A stretch of DNA of 64,000 nt from assembly GCA_023055425.1 (NCBI GenBank), contig JALGPY010000006.1, positions 91,919,935 to 91,983,934 on the forward strand, given 5' to 3'. Source of the stretch: Linanthus parryae. Its lineage: Eukaryota > Streptophyta > Magnoliopsida > Ericales > Polemoniaceae. Positions 35,139-46,776 of this stretch are shown here, piece by piece. Both the position numbers and the translations under genes were made by a program. The first letter of the stretch is position 1. Each line of letters starts with the position of its first letter. Under the pieces are notes generated by a model. That model was not told where the DNA came from, searched no databases, and saw only the letters and a program-made list of their open reading frames with translations.

Positions 35139-38100
35139 CTAAACCAATGTATCTTTATTTAGCATTCCCAATTCCAATCTTAGAGCTGAGAACCTTTCAT
35201 CTTCTAATGGTTTAGTGAAGATATCTGCAATTTGCATGTTAGTAGCAACAAATTCAAGAACAATATCACCTTTCTCAGCATGATATCTGATGAAATGTTG
35301 TCTGACATCAATGTGCTTGGTTCTTGAGTGTTAAACTGGATTCTTTGTAATTGAAATTGCACTAGTGTTATCACACTTAATGGGTATGCTCCTGAAATCA
35401 AATCCAAGGTATCTTAGATGTTGAGAAATCCATAACACTTGTAGCAGGATGCTCTTGCAGCTATATATTCAGCTTCAGCTGTTGATAGAGAAACTGAATT
35501 CTGTTTCTTGGAATGCCAATTGATTAAGGCTGATCCAATAAATTGGCAAGTTCCTGAAGTACTTTTCCTATCAACCTTGTAACCTGCAAAGTCAGCATCT
35601 GAAAAACCATGTAAAGAGAAGTTAGAATGTCTTGGATACCAAAGCCCTAAGTCTTTGGTACCATTGATATATCTGAATATTCTCTTCACAACAGTCAAGT
35701 GTGATTCTTTTGGATCAGCTTGAAATCTAGCAGACATACACACACTAAACATAATGTCTGGTCTTCTTGTTGTGATATAGATTAATTATCCAATCATGCC
35801 TCTATTCTCTTTCACATTGACATTCTTACCAGATTCATTCTTGTCTAAGGATAGTGTAGAACTCATAGGAGTCTTGGCTTCCTTACATTTAGCCATGCTA
35901 TGTTTGTTCAATAAGTCTCTTGTGTACTTTCTTTGATGCAGAAAGATTCCCTTATTCAATTGATGTATTTGAAGTCCTAGGAAGAAGTTCAACTCTTCCA
36001 TCATGCTCATTTCAAATTCTCTGCTCATAAGACTTGAGAATTCTCTGCACAATTGATCATTAGTAGCTCCAAACAATATATCATCAACATATATATGAAC
36101 TACAAGTAAATCTTTCTCATGAGTCTTTAAGAAAAGATTCTTGTCTATTAAACCTCTTTTGAAATTATTTTCAAGCAAAAACTTTGACAGTCTTTCATAC
36201 CAAGCTCTTGGAGTTTGTTTCAAACCATAAAGATCTTTTTCAAGTTTGTAAACATGATTTGGAAACTTGTCATTTTCAAAACCAGATGGTTGTGCAACAT
36301 AAACTTCTTCTTGTAAATATCCATTCAAGAAAGCACACTTCACATCCATTTGAAATAATTTCATGTTCTTGTGATATGCAAATTCAAGCAAAATTCTAAT
36401 TGTTTCTAACCTGGAAACTGGAGCAAAAGTTTCCTCATAATCAATACCTTCTTCTTGATTGTAACCTTGAGCAACTAACCTTTCTTTGTTTCTGGTCACA
36501 TTGCCACTTTCATCCAACTTATTCCTGAATACCCATCTGGTACCAATGACAGACTGGTTTGTAGGTGGAGGAACCAGGTTCCAAACCTTATTCCTTTCAA
36601 ACTCATTGAGTTCACTTTTCATAGAAATGATCCAGTCTGCTTCTTGTAAAGCTTCCTTCACAGTTTTGGGTTCTACATGAGAGATAAAAGCATTAAAAGC
36701 ACATAAGTTCTTAAACTGTGATCTAGTTTGTGTACCAGTGGTTGGATCTGAGATGATATTATCAAGTGGATGAGATGAGAGATATTTGAATCTATTTCTT
36801 GGAGACCATGGTTCAGGCTCTCCATAGATCTTCTCTGGTATTGAAGTAGTGGCTTTGTCACTTGAATCCTTCTGATCATCTTTTTCAAGGCTTTGAGGTT
36901 TACTTTCAAGTCCTTGAGCACCATTTTCAAGGTCTTGAAAATGTCTTCTATTTTTCTCTGAGCCTTTCTTGAATCCTAATGGATTCTCAGTCTCTTCCTC
37001 TGATTCATGCTTGTTCAAATTCAAGTCTGCAAAACATTCACTCAAAGAACCATCATAGCTTTCATCAAAAATTAAATGAATGCTCTCTTCAACTAGTTTG
37101 GTTCTTTTATTATAAACTCTATAATCTTTGCTATTCAGAGAGTAACCAAGAAATATACCTTCATCACTTCTTGCATCAAACTTACCAAGATTGTCTTTCC
37201 CATTGTTGTGGATAAAACAAGTACATCCAAAGGGTCTGAAGTATGAAATGTTTGGCTTCCTCCCTTTGAATAGTTCATAGCGGGTCTTCTTCAGAATATG
37301 TCTGATCAAGCACCTGTTCAAAATATAGTTTGTTGTATTCACAGCTTCTGCCCAATAATATTTTGGCAGCTTATTCTTAAGAAGCATTGTTCTTGACATA
37401 TCTTCAAGAGTCCTGTTCTTTCTTTCAACAAAACCATTCTGTTGAGGAGTTCTTGGAGAAGAAAAGTTGTGAGTAATACCATGCTTATCAGAGAACAAAT
37501 CAAATTCTATCTGATCAAATTCTCTACCATGATCACTTCTGATTGAAGCTACAGGTAGGTTTTTCAAGTTTTGACGTTCTCTGCAAAGCTTTGAAAATTC
37601 AGAGAGTGCTTCAGATTTTTCTTTGAGAAACATAACCCAGGTATCCATATGAAGCACAGATATCCATATGAAGCAGTTCAATAGGTCTAGTTGTACTTAA
37701 AACTTCTTTGGCTTGAAGGAACTTCTGGTCTGTTTGCCTTGAGCACAGGCTTTGCACATTTCATCTTCTTTGAACTTGATGGATGCCAATCCTCTTACCA
37801 AGTATTTGGAAATCAACTTGTTCAAAGTATGCAAACTGATATGACCAAGCTTCCTGTGCCAAAGCTTTGAATCCTCTTTCAAGGCCTTGAGACACTTCAA
37901 ACTTTCACCTGCACCTTTGTTAGTCTGAAAAGTATAAACATTGTTTGATCTAGAGGCTGTGAGAATGCAATCTCCTGATTTCTCATTTTGCACCTCACAC
38001 TTCCTTTTATCAACGATAACTTTGTTTCCATTATCACAAAGCTGAGATTCACTAAGCAAAATAAATTTCAAACCTTCAATTAGATACACATCAGAAATAG

Positions 38101-38275
38101 AGTTTTCAGAATTTGTACAAACTTTTCCAATACCAAGAATATTGCATTTGCCGTTTTCACCAAGTGTAATTAAACCTTCTGATTGCTCCTTCAATTCTGA
38201 GAATAGAGATCTCTTTCCACTCATATGTCTTGAGCAACCACTGTCCATAAACCACTTCTGTTCTTTTATATTGGT
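35139..38275 (-). pseudogene. F2 pol: protease-integrase-RT-RNase H
   Basis: Protease start MDSGCSRHMSG at 38248. GAG-pre-integrase and integrase zinc finger LWHRKLGHISLHTL..MCKACAQGKQ at 37730-37860. Integrase core: the region of the first catalytic aspartate is deleted near 37640-37690, but SDHGREFD and [15 protein letters not shown] remain. RT in the long open stretch 35786-37681 with [32 protein letters not shown] and the active site YVDDILF near 36070-36090. A stop follows GMIG (about 35784). RNase H with GFSDADFAG and STAEAEYIAA is at 35414-35752, a frameshift near 35430, and the end IFTKPLEDERFSALRLELGM..LV at 35139. An inactive copy. Confidence 0.92.
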
Positions 38276-38309
38276 GACAACCTGAAAACACCAATCACTG
38301 CCTTACCCA

Positions 38310-40149
38310 GCTATTAGACTAAGTGTGGAATTTGGATTCATATTCAGGATCAACCATGTTCAGTGGCCTAACCCCTTTAGGAACCCAAATCTGCTTAAAT
38401 TGTCCCTTGAGTTGAAAAGGAAAAGTGCTCCTCATTATGTGAGGGTCTCTTCTTCTAAAAGGACAAGTCATCTTAACATGACCAGTTTTGCAACAGTAAT
38501 GACATGTAGGAGAAGTTTTGTTTCTAGTTTTCACAAATCTGGTATTGTTCCTTCTTGGAATGTTTGGATTGAATCCAATACCAGCTTTGTGAACAGACTG
38601 TGAACTTCCTCCAAGAATCAAGTTCAACTAGTGTTCTGATCCAGCAAGCTTGACCTTGACCAATTCATGTTCTTGAAGTTTCTCAGTAAGAGTAGTCTTT
38701 TGTTTATCTAATTCATAAATTTGATGTCTTAGATTAACAAGGCTTTCACTCATTGAGGAGTTTTCAGTGACTACTTCCTTGACTTGTGTTTTCAAGGCTT
38801 TGAAACTGGTTTTCAAGGCCTTGAAATCACTATCAGTTTTCTTCTGAGAGATTTCAAGATTGTGATTTAGGCAAACAAGTTGTAAGTTTTCTTTTTCTTG
38901 CTCGTGAACATTTTCTTTCAAAAGTCTGATCACTTTCAGATAATCTTCCTCATTCAAAAGCATTGTTCTGAGATACTCTGAAAGAGCTTCTTTTGGTTTT
39001 GAAATCAGACAATTTACCATTACCTCGAATGTTCTTCTCAGAACATTCATCATGCTTGGCCATGAAGCATAGGTTGGCATGTTCTTCCTCAGATTCAGAT
39101 TCACTAGAGCTATCTTAATCACTCCATGAAGCTATCATGGATTTCTTTCTTCTGTCATGATCTTTCTTTTGAAAGCTCTTGCTTTTCTTGTGTGGACAAT
39201 CTCTTATCAAGTATCTTGCATCACAACATTCAAAGCAGTTCATAAATTTTGATTTATTTTGTGAAGAGGACTTACCTTGGTAGTCCTTGCTGCTGGATGA
39301 TCTATGCCTTTCTCTGTTGAAATCTTTGTTTCCAAAGTTTTTCTTCATTAGAGAATACTTTTCAAGGCTTTGGAAATTAAGGCAATTGGATCTTCATCAT
39401 CACCTTCCTCAGTTTAAGGCTTTGTGTTATCTCATTCTATTTGGCTTTGAGGGCTAAGTTCTTGACACCATCTGGGAGTTCTCCATCAACTTCATTCATA
39501 GATATCTCATGTGTCAGGAGCTTCCGTTGTAGGTCATCAAGTTGTAGAGTTGAGAGATTCTGAGCTTCTTCAATAGTTGTGGCCTTTGGTTCCCATTTTG
39601 CCTTTGGAAGACTTATGAGAATCTTCCTCACATTTTCTTCATTGGAAAAAAATTTTCCCAGTGAATCAAGGTTGTTCATAATGTCGGTGAACCTCTTGAA
39701 AATGTCTCTGATGGACTCATATGCATTCATCTTAAACAGCTCATATTGCCTGAGGTAGATGTTGATCTTGGTTTTCTTGACATGACATGTTCCCTCAAAG
39801 GTAACCACAAGCTTATCCCAGACTTTTTTAGCAGTTGTGCATCCGGAGATCCTGTTGAATTCATCTGTACTTAAAGCACAATACAAAATGTTAATAGCTT
39901 TGTAGTTCTTAGAAAATTGCTCCAATTCAGAAGATGAGAGTGAATCTTTTGTTTTGGGAGTTCTATCCCATATTTCTCTTTGTAGAAAGTATGAGGTCCA
40001 TTTTGGAGAATGGTCCAAAGCTCTAGATCTTGATTAATGATGAACATTTTCATAAGGGCTTTTCAGTGAGCAAAAAATTCTCCACAAAATAGAGGAGGTC
40101 TGTTAGTAGCTCATCCCTGTGAGAAACCCCCATCACCTGCAGTACTCAT
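38310..40149 (-). pseudogene. F2 gag with two CCHC knuckles and coiled coil
   Basis: Starts MSTAGDGGFSQG at 40149, but early in-frame stops follow. The capsid/UBN2 domain is open at 39437-40018 (SLPKAKWEPKAT, LQLDDLQRKLLTHEISM). First knuckle CFECCDARYLIRDC (about 39195-39235) has tyrosine in place of the zinc-binding histidine. Acidic segment DSSSESESEEE, then a coiled coil at 38628-38950 that includes FKALKTSFKALKTQVKE, then a good second knuckle CHYCCKTGHVKMTC (38470-38515). The C-terminal segment VPKGVRPLNMVDPEYES lies near 38340-38395. Frameshifts near 39110-39120 and 39350-39430. Confidence 0.9.
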
Positions 40150-40185
40150 GATCACCAGATGGTTAAATCTTATACAGTGATACAA

Positions 40186-40198
40186 GATATGATACCAA
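40186..40198 (-). promoter_or_regulatory. tRNA-iMet primer binding site of F2 element
   Basis: On the - strand TTGGTATCATATC, one base after the 5' LTR end; close to the standard initiator-Met site. Confidence 0.82.
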
Positions 40199-40199
40199 C

Positions 40200-41464
40200 T
40201 GAAAGTGTGAGTATGCAGATGTTTAATGCAGCTAAGATACTCTAGAAGGGGGAGTTGAATAGAGTATGCCAAATTTTTCCAAAAACTTGTTAGGAAGATG
40301 AAAACTTGTGAAGACAATGAAGTTCAAGACCTTGAAAACCAGCTCAATCCCTTGGAGAGGATGCTGACAGTATGAAGCAAGTATGCCTTTTTCAAGGCCT
40401 TGAAAACAAGTTCAAACCCTTGAAAAACAGACAGTTTTGTGTGCTGCAAAAGCTTATAAAAAGGAATGAACTGAAAATACAAATGACAAGTGATTTATAG
40501 AGTTAAGTCCACTTGGACCAACGTCTATACCTCAGGCATTAGATCCCTGCAGGATTTTCAACTGAATTATTATTAATCAAAAGCTAATCCCTGTAACTAA
40601 AGCCCAGAGAGTTCCCTTACTCTGTCACAGCTTGTGGTTTTCCCTAACCTGTCTAGTACCTGATCTAGCTAACTAATTAACTAATAATTCTCTATAGTTC
40701 ACTTTGAATAATCCTTGAGAATAGATGTAGAGAAAATACAGTAATGATTACAGCTCAATACAGAAGTACACTTAGAGCAGAAAAACTGCAGTGAAAATGC
40801 AGTGAACTTCTGTGGAATGGATTGAGAGTTTGATGTTCTTCTTTGGTTCTATTTCAATCTAGAAACTTGTCACTGTCTTTTTCCCGTTGAGTCTCGTATT
40901 TTGTTGCTTCAAAGTGAGCTCTATTTAAACTGTTTGAAGCTCTGCAAATCTTCCCAGATTTTCAGCAACAACTTCCTATTTTGTAGGAAGCAGCTTTGAC
41001 TCTCTTTAACATCTTTCTTCAACAGATAGTTGATCACAATATTCAGAGATATTGTTGTGATCTTGTCCATATGCAATCTGAGAAGCTGTCATAAGTCTCT
41101 GATTGATCACAAGATAAAAATATACAACTATTTTCAAATCTGCACAAATTCAGTTTAGGAAACAATCCTGCAAATATTGGAAACAAAATTTCCTGCAATA
41201 TCAAGGTCAAACAGATGATATTCCATGATCAAAACATGTTAGAATAATTTGTCTTTCATCATCTAATAACTGTGAATCAAACATATGAAAGATAGAAATG
41301 GAGTCAACTCAGAGATTTTGCAGAAAACTCCCCCCAAGAGTGTGCACACAGGTTAAGCAGTTTCAAGGCCTTGAAAATAGCTAAATTATTTTCAAGCCTC
41401 TGAGACTAATTCAAGGACTTGAAATAGCTGAGCTATTCCAAGCCTTGCAAAAACTGATCTTAGA
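40200..41464 (-). repeat. 5' LTR of F2 full-length element
   Basis: 1265 bp, homologous to 31353-32668 with scattered substitutions and indels. The outer end reads TAGA where CA-3' would give TACA/TGTA, i.e. a point mutation. TTCAAGGCCTTGAA palindromes at 40392-40406 and 41362-41376. CTCTATTTAAACTG (about 40918-40931) could be the antisense TATA box. Confidence 0.92.
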
Positions 41465-41469
41465 CTGTG

Positions 41470-41881
41470 GAAAACTTGACGATCTGCAATCTTTCGGCTA
41501 TCTGTCTACACTAATATTACAATAACCCTAAACTCCATGTATCCGCAAATCAGTCTGTAACAGAGTACCAGACTATCTGTAGACATTCAATTCCACCAAA
41601 GAGCTCACATGTTCAACTAAAAGTGGAATAAGAGAACCTAGGGTTTACTATTACATAAGTATACACATCTTTTTCATCCACGAAAAACAGCACAGGAACC
41701 AAAACCAAATCAAACCATAAATAAAAAAATTGTACGGCCATAATAGCAGGACACGATTCAATCTGCAAAACAGAGTCAGACATCGCAATCTTCCTACTCT
41801 AATATAAATAACCGGTTTGATTACTCTACAACATGGTTGTATAGCAAATATGCAAAGTCGAACCAGGCTCTGATACCAATT
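41470..41881 (-). other. Leader-like DNA with primer binding site of another LTR element
   Basis: GGCTCTGATACCAA (41867-41880) is the antisense of TTGGTATCAGAGCC, an initiator-Met primer site, directly left of TTGAGGGAGG... This implies a - strand LTR element whose leader was the target of the F2 insertion. No coding part of it is found to the left of 31348, so it is deleted or a non-autonomous element. Confidence 0.6.
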
Positions 41882-42739
41882 GAGGGAGGCGAATCCCTGG
41901 ACCAGTTCGATTGCATGTATGCTATACCAATTTAAATTTGTTCGTTTATCAACAAGAACGACATAACCCTACAAGACGGTATGAGGGTTCATACCTACGT
42001 CCTAGCTAGTAGATGTAGGTCTGAATCACTCTGGATCTTCTCCCGAATTCCTGAAGTTCCTCGTGGATGCAAGTTTTGGCTTGCTGCTTCGATAATCCTT
42101 CTTGGCCTCCAGATGTATTGCTCTCACTCTCAAAACCCTAGATTTCAGTGTGTATTTGTAGCACGAATTCAGAAGACTAAGGAAACTTATATAGGCTACA
42201 GGAGAGACCTGGAGGAAAAAATACGAATCAGGCTCCTAACTTTATTAGGACTTCTAGTTCCACCCGAACCTAGCCTAGATAAAGTTAATACCAGTTAATA
42301 CCACTAAATAACTGTTATTGCATTCCTTTCTGTATTCTCAAAAAATAATATTTCCAGCTCCAGTAATTAAATACTTATTATCTCCCCATGTTAAGATTAC
42401 ATATATCCATCGATTAGATTAAATACTCACTAATTCATTTCATCGACATTTTCCAATTCCTTGAACCTTACCACTTAACTTATTTGACATGTCCAGATTA
42501 TCAAGTAATCTACCTATATGGTTTAACATAATCAAAACTTATAAGCTTCATCAAGGGGATATCATCAATCAAAATTTATAACCAGGACATGGATTCCTTC
42601 GATATATCAATTGAAACCGTGGACTCAATAGTATCACCCAACTCATCGAAGTTATTGAATCCATAGGAACCTAACTCACTTGAATTTTCAAAGCAATAAC
42701 TACTAAATACATGTTCACATTGACTATCTAAGGATTAAG
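41882..42739 (-). repeat. Possible LTR of an unclassified element
   Basis: DNA adjoining the primer site at 41867, beginning TGAGGGAGGCGAATCC. No second copy is visible in the window, and its outer boundary (somewhere before the F1 LTR at 42740) is not determined. No coding content except a 105-codon frame (41981-42298) without recognisable features. Confidence 0.4.
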
Positions 42740-44142
42740 TGTTGGAATAGATGTCATAGAGGCAATCTTATTTAGTATGAATATTACTTTTGGCTAGAAT
42801 ATTCTTTGTATTATTTATGGAGATATTTAATATAATGAATTCCTTAGATTGCAAACGTGTTGTTTATCTTAAATATCCCTAGTCAATTATACTGATTAAT
42901 AGGACGATCAACTATAGACTAGGATGGGGTTGGATTGATGGAGATATAACGATCCAATACATACGTATGCATTAAGGGTAATATCATAATGGATTGACCC
43001 ACAACGAGGAGGCTACATACATGTTATGTAAAGTCACAAGTGCTTCTCGTAGTGACAACGGTATTGTCATCCTTAAACTTGAAGTCACTAGATTCTCTAG
43101 TTGTAGAATATTGTGTTTTGATATCGTTAAACGCTACACCATGATTGGGTAGTTATAAATGCGTTATTCATACACAATATGAAGCAATCTTAGAGATGGT
43201 AGTGATGTAGACAGAATTTGTCCCTCCCACATAAGGGGAGAAAGTATCCATGGCCACTCGAGGGATGGTGCTTATAGAATGTGTGGCCAGACTCAGATAA
43301 ATCAATATAGGATATTGATGTTATCTGCATGGATAAGACTATTCCCAGGATCGAGAAACTATGGATTGAATATACAAGTATAACTTTTATGTCTCGTGTC
43401 CAATCTAAATATAGAGTCAAAGAGATGAGACAATACTGGCACAAGGTTTGTCAAAGAATGACTATTTCTATTAGTTAGGTGGCATAGATGTGTTGCTACA
43501 CACCGCTCCATGTTAGTAATTGTTTCTACCAACTAAGTTATAACCTATGGGGTCACACGCCATATGGATTAAACTAGACTTGAGAGTTAATTAATATGAT
43601 TAATTAAATAGAAGGATCAATATGCAACTACTTTCAAACTTAGTAGGACTAATTTGCAAGATGGACTAATCCGTGTATGGGAAGGATTAGGATAGGGCCT
43701 CTATGTAGTTAAGAAGGAGTTGTTGGACTATATAAAGGACACTCCTAGCTTATTTTTATCACTAATTCTCATAACACATTGAGTGAGAGAGAGAAAAATA
43801 AGGAGAGAGCTAAGACAAGGAAGGGCCGAACCCGACCCCCCTCCCACCGTCCGCCCCCTCCATTGTCGTCGGCCTCTTGTAGGCGCGGCCTTGGGTGCTC
43901 ATTTTGCATGATTCTTCTTCTTCCTTCTTCCACCGGTTGCTAGCTCAAGACGTGGAGGAATATAGTTCTTGATCCTAGGCGTGGACTAGCTATTGAGACG
44001 CGAACAATATTTTGCGTTTGAACTCATCACAGGAGACAAACAAGGTAATTGTTACTAGAACATTCACTATCGTTATGATGATGGTCTTGTGAGGATCATT
44101 ATTATTATTTTTCCGCTGCGTAGTCCGTTACAAAACCCTACA
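42740..44142 (+). repeat. 5' LTR of truncated + strand F1 element
   Basis: 1403 bp, TGTTGGAATAGATG...AAACCCTACA, homologous to the antisense of the LTRs at 45334 and 52407. It contains CTATATAAAGG (43728-43738). The left flank is TTAAG; the right end of this element is lost, so the duplication cannot be checked. Confidence 0.92.
43728..43738 (+). promoter_or_regulatory. TATA box in F1 5' LTR (+ strand element)
   Basis: CTATATAAAGG, identical to the box in the young element; transcription would start roughly 30 nt downstream (inference). Confidence 0.6.
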
Positions 44143-45333
44143 GCGGTATCATAGCCACAGGTTATAGAGCATAACCTAGTTTATGTGTTACGACTATGTC
44201 TATTTTACACTTTAATTATTATTTATCGCGTAAAACGGAAAAATCAAGCATATTTGATGCAACTTTTATATAATTCAACCAAAAAATACCTAATATTACA
44301 TTGGATGTAAGGATCAGTGAATTTGGATCACATAGGATGTGAAATTTTGGATCGTGAAAACTGGGGTTTGGGAACAAGTTCAAAACATGGGGTTTTCCAA
44401 TTTGGAAAGAACTAAACGTGGGCACAAGGAAGAAGTTGTTTTGGAAAAAACATTCCAAAGAGGTTCGGCCCCCAAGGGGACCGCCTCTCCCTTACTTGTC
44501 GCCCAAGGTAAGCCACGGCCAAGGGGCCGGGCCTAGCGCACGGCCTAGCCGTGTGGGCTACGGGCCGACCGGCCCCAAGGCTTGTGGCGGTCCTTTAGGA
44601 GTTCGTCCATAATGATGGTGGGCTCTCTTGGACCGTATTGACCATAGTTTATCCAAAATCAACTCAAATTGACCAAGCGCGTTAAAATTAGATTTTAACT
44701 GTTTATGTGTTATTTGCATGGTGAATGGATATGTCCTTAGATGTGGATTTTGTGAATGTTTATTTTTGTGGTTTGTTTTTTATGGCCTGCGAGCTAATAA
44801 AATTAATATAATAGTTAATTGGGTTTTACGGCCTGCGAGCCGATCTTCTTCTCAACTTGTGAGATCTTTTTATTTAATATAGATGCTAGCTAGTATTAGA
44901 TAAAATAGATGATATTCAAGATATGGAGAAGAAGAAGCCTAAAGAATTAAAAGTGCCACACGATGGAGCATTCCACAAAGCTAAGGAGCATGAAGCATTC
45001 CACAAGCTATGGAGCATGGAACAAAAGATGGAGGCACAAGGAGATGAGCTTGCTATTTTTAGGGTTCATAAATATTCTCATTGGCTTGGGAATATCTTCG
45101 TTTAGAGGCCATATCCATATCACGTTTAAGTTTTGTTTATGCTTGTTTATTTATTGTTATTATTTATTGTTTGTGTATGGATGATGCATGCAAAATTAAT
45201 AATAAGATAACTAACAACCCGGATCTTTTATTTGTGAGTTTGCCCAGCTCAAAATAAGTAGATCAGTTGATATGGATCAACAAAAAAATTAAAATTGTAA
45301 GGAAAAATTCCTCAAATTTAAATATTTCATTTT
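44143..45333 (+). other. Primer site and first part of leader, truncated + strand F1 element
   Basis: CGGTATCATAGCCA (44144-44157) is a mutated initiator-Met primer site (two changes from TGGTATCAGAGCCA in the young copy). The leader, with a GC-rich stretch at 44455-44610 also present in the young element (51960-52150 antisense), is interrupted at 45329-45333 (ATTTT) by the young element and resumes at 53841. Confidence 0.88.
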
Positions 45334-46762
45334 TGTAGGGTTTTGATTCATGGATCGCGCAAACGGAAGCATAATCAAACAAACAACCATGCAAAACCCT
45401 CCAAGGATCACAAGTCTAGATGCATAACGATAGTGAAGGTAAGAAATCATAAACACACCTTTGGGTTCTCCTTGATGACTTCAAACGCGAATAGTGTCAC
45501 GTTCTCTATAGTTGATCCACGCCTAGAGTTGTTCCTAGATCTCCAATCACCTTGGTGCTAGCCCGGATTGAAAGGAGGGTGAAGGAATCACGCAAAACGA
45601 GGCACCAAAAAAGGGGCTCGGCCCTTTGTGGCGTCGGGGACAAGGGGCGGCGGCAATAGGGGGCGGCGTCCCTCTTTGCTTGCTCTCTCTCTCCTTTGTT
45701 CTCTCCTACTCTTGTTATGTTCTCTCTAGAGCATAAGTGTGTAGGGAAGGAAGGAAGAGGGTCCTTTATATAGTCCAACAACTCCTTGTTAACTACTTAA
45801 AGGACTTATTCTAGTCCTACTAGAATTCAATTTAGTCCCTTCCTTGCAAATTAGTCCCTACTAAGTTTGCAAGGGTTTGCAAAGTGATCCTTCTAATTAA
45901 TTAATCCAATTAATTAATTCCACAATCTAGTACAACTCTATATAGCGTGTGACCCCATAGGTTCTATCTAGTTGGTAGCAACTCTTTGCTAATATGGAGC
46001 GGTTTCTAGCAAAACATCCATTCTAGCCAACTAATAGAATAGTCATCTAGACAACCTTGTACAAGTAATTGTCTCATCCCTTTGCCTCCATATCCGGATT
46101 GGACACGAGACATACAAGTCACACTCGTATATCCAATCCCTAGTTTCTCGATCCATGGAATAGCCTTATTCGTGCAAATAACATCAATATCCCATATATT
46201 GATTTATTTGAGTCTGGCCAGACATTCTATAAGCACTATCCTCGAGTGGCCTTGGATATTTGCTCCCGTTATGTGGGAGGGGCAAATCCTCTCTACGTCC
46301 ACTACGATCTCTAAGCTTGCTTCTCATTGTATCCAGTACACGCCTTTATAACTACCCAGTTACGGTGTAGCGTTTAACGCTACCAAGATCACAATGATCC
46401 ACAACTAGAATATCTAGTGACTTCAAGTCTAAGGATGACAATACCATTGTACCCGAGAAGCACTTGTGACTCAACATAACGTGTATGTAGCCTTCTCGGT
46501 GATGGGTCAATCCAGTGCAACATTCCGTAATGCACACCTATGTGTTGGATCGTGATATCTCCATATCAATCCAACCCCATACTAGTCTATAGATGATTGT
46601 CCCATTTAATCATTATACTTGACTAGGGATATTTAAGATAAACAACACGATTGTAAATCTAAGGACTTCATTATATTAAATATCCAATAAATAATAAATG
46701 AATTTCTAGCCAATTACAAATTCATACTAAACTAGATTGCCTCTAGGGCATCTATTCCAACA
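45334..46762 (-). repeat. 3' LTR of young F1 element
   Basis: 1429 bp, TGTAGGG...CTATTCCAACA on the + strand; nearly identical to 52407-53835. Confidence 0.97.
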
Positions 46763-46776
46763 GTCTCCCACTTGCA
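46763..46776 (-). promoter_or_regulatory. Polypurine tract of young F1 element
   Basis: On the - strand TGCAAGTGGGAGAC, filling the gap between the pol stop codon (46777-46779) and the 3' LTR. Confidence 0.85.

Larger units (their letters stand above)
31353..41464 (-). mobile_element. Full-length F2 (SIRE/Maximus-like) copia retrotransposon
   Basis: 10112 bp with a perfect 5-bp target-site duplication CTGTG (31348-31352 and 41465-41469). Order on the - strand: 5' LTR, tRNA-iMet primer site, gag, protease, integrase, RT, RNase H, an extra ORF, polypurine tract, 3' LTR. The LTRs are clearly related but diverged (1316 and 1265 bp, several indels). Gag, pol and the extra ORF all carry stops or frameshifts, so it is not autonomous now. 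Lineage is inferred from two gag knuckles, the gag coiled coil, long LTRs and the post-pol ORF. Confidence 0.93.

Noticed and set aside
35786..37681. Treating the 631-codon frame as an intact functional RT gene
   Set aside because: It begins after a deletion in integrase and ends at a stop before RNase H; it is part of a broken pol.
44339..44612. Two overlapping open frames in a GC-rich segment as a small gene
   Set aside because: They lie in the untranslated leader of an F1 element, and the same GC-rich leader segment occurs in the young copy without a conserved frame.
45343..45561. 72-codon open frame repeated identically at 52416-52634
   Set aside because: It lies within the two LTRs of the young element, antisense to it; its identity is explained by LTR duplication and it has no coding signature.
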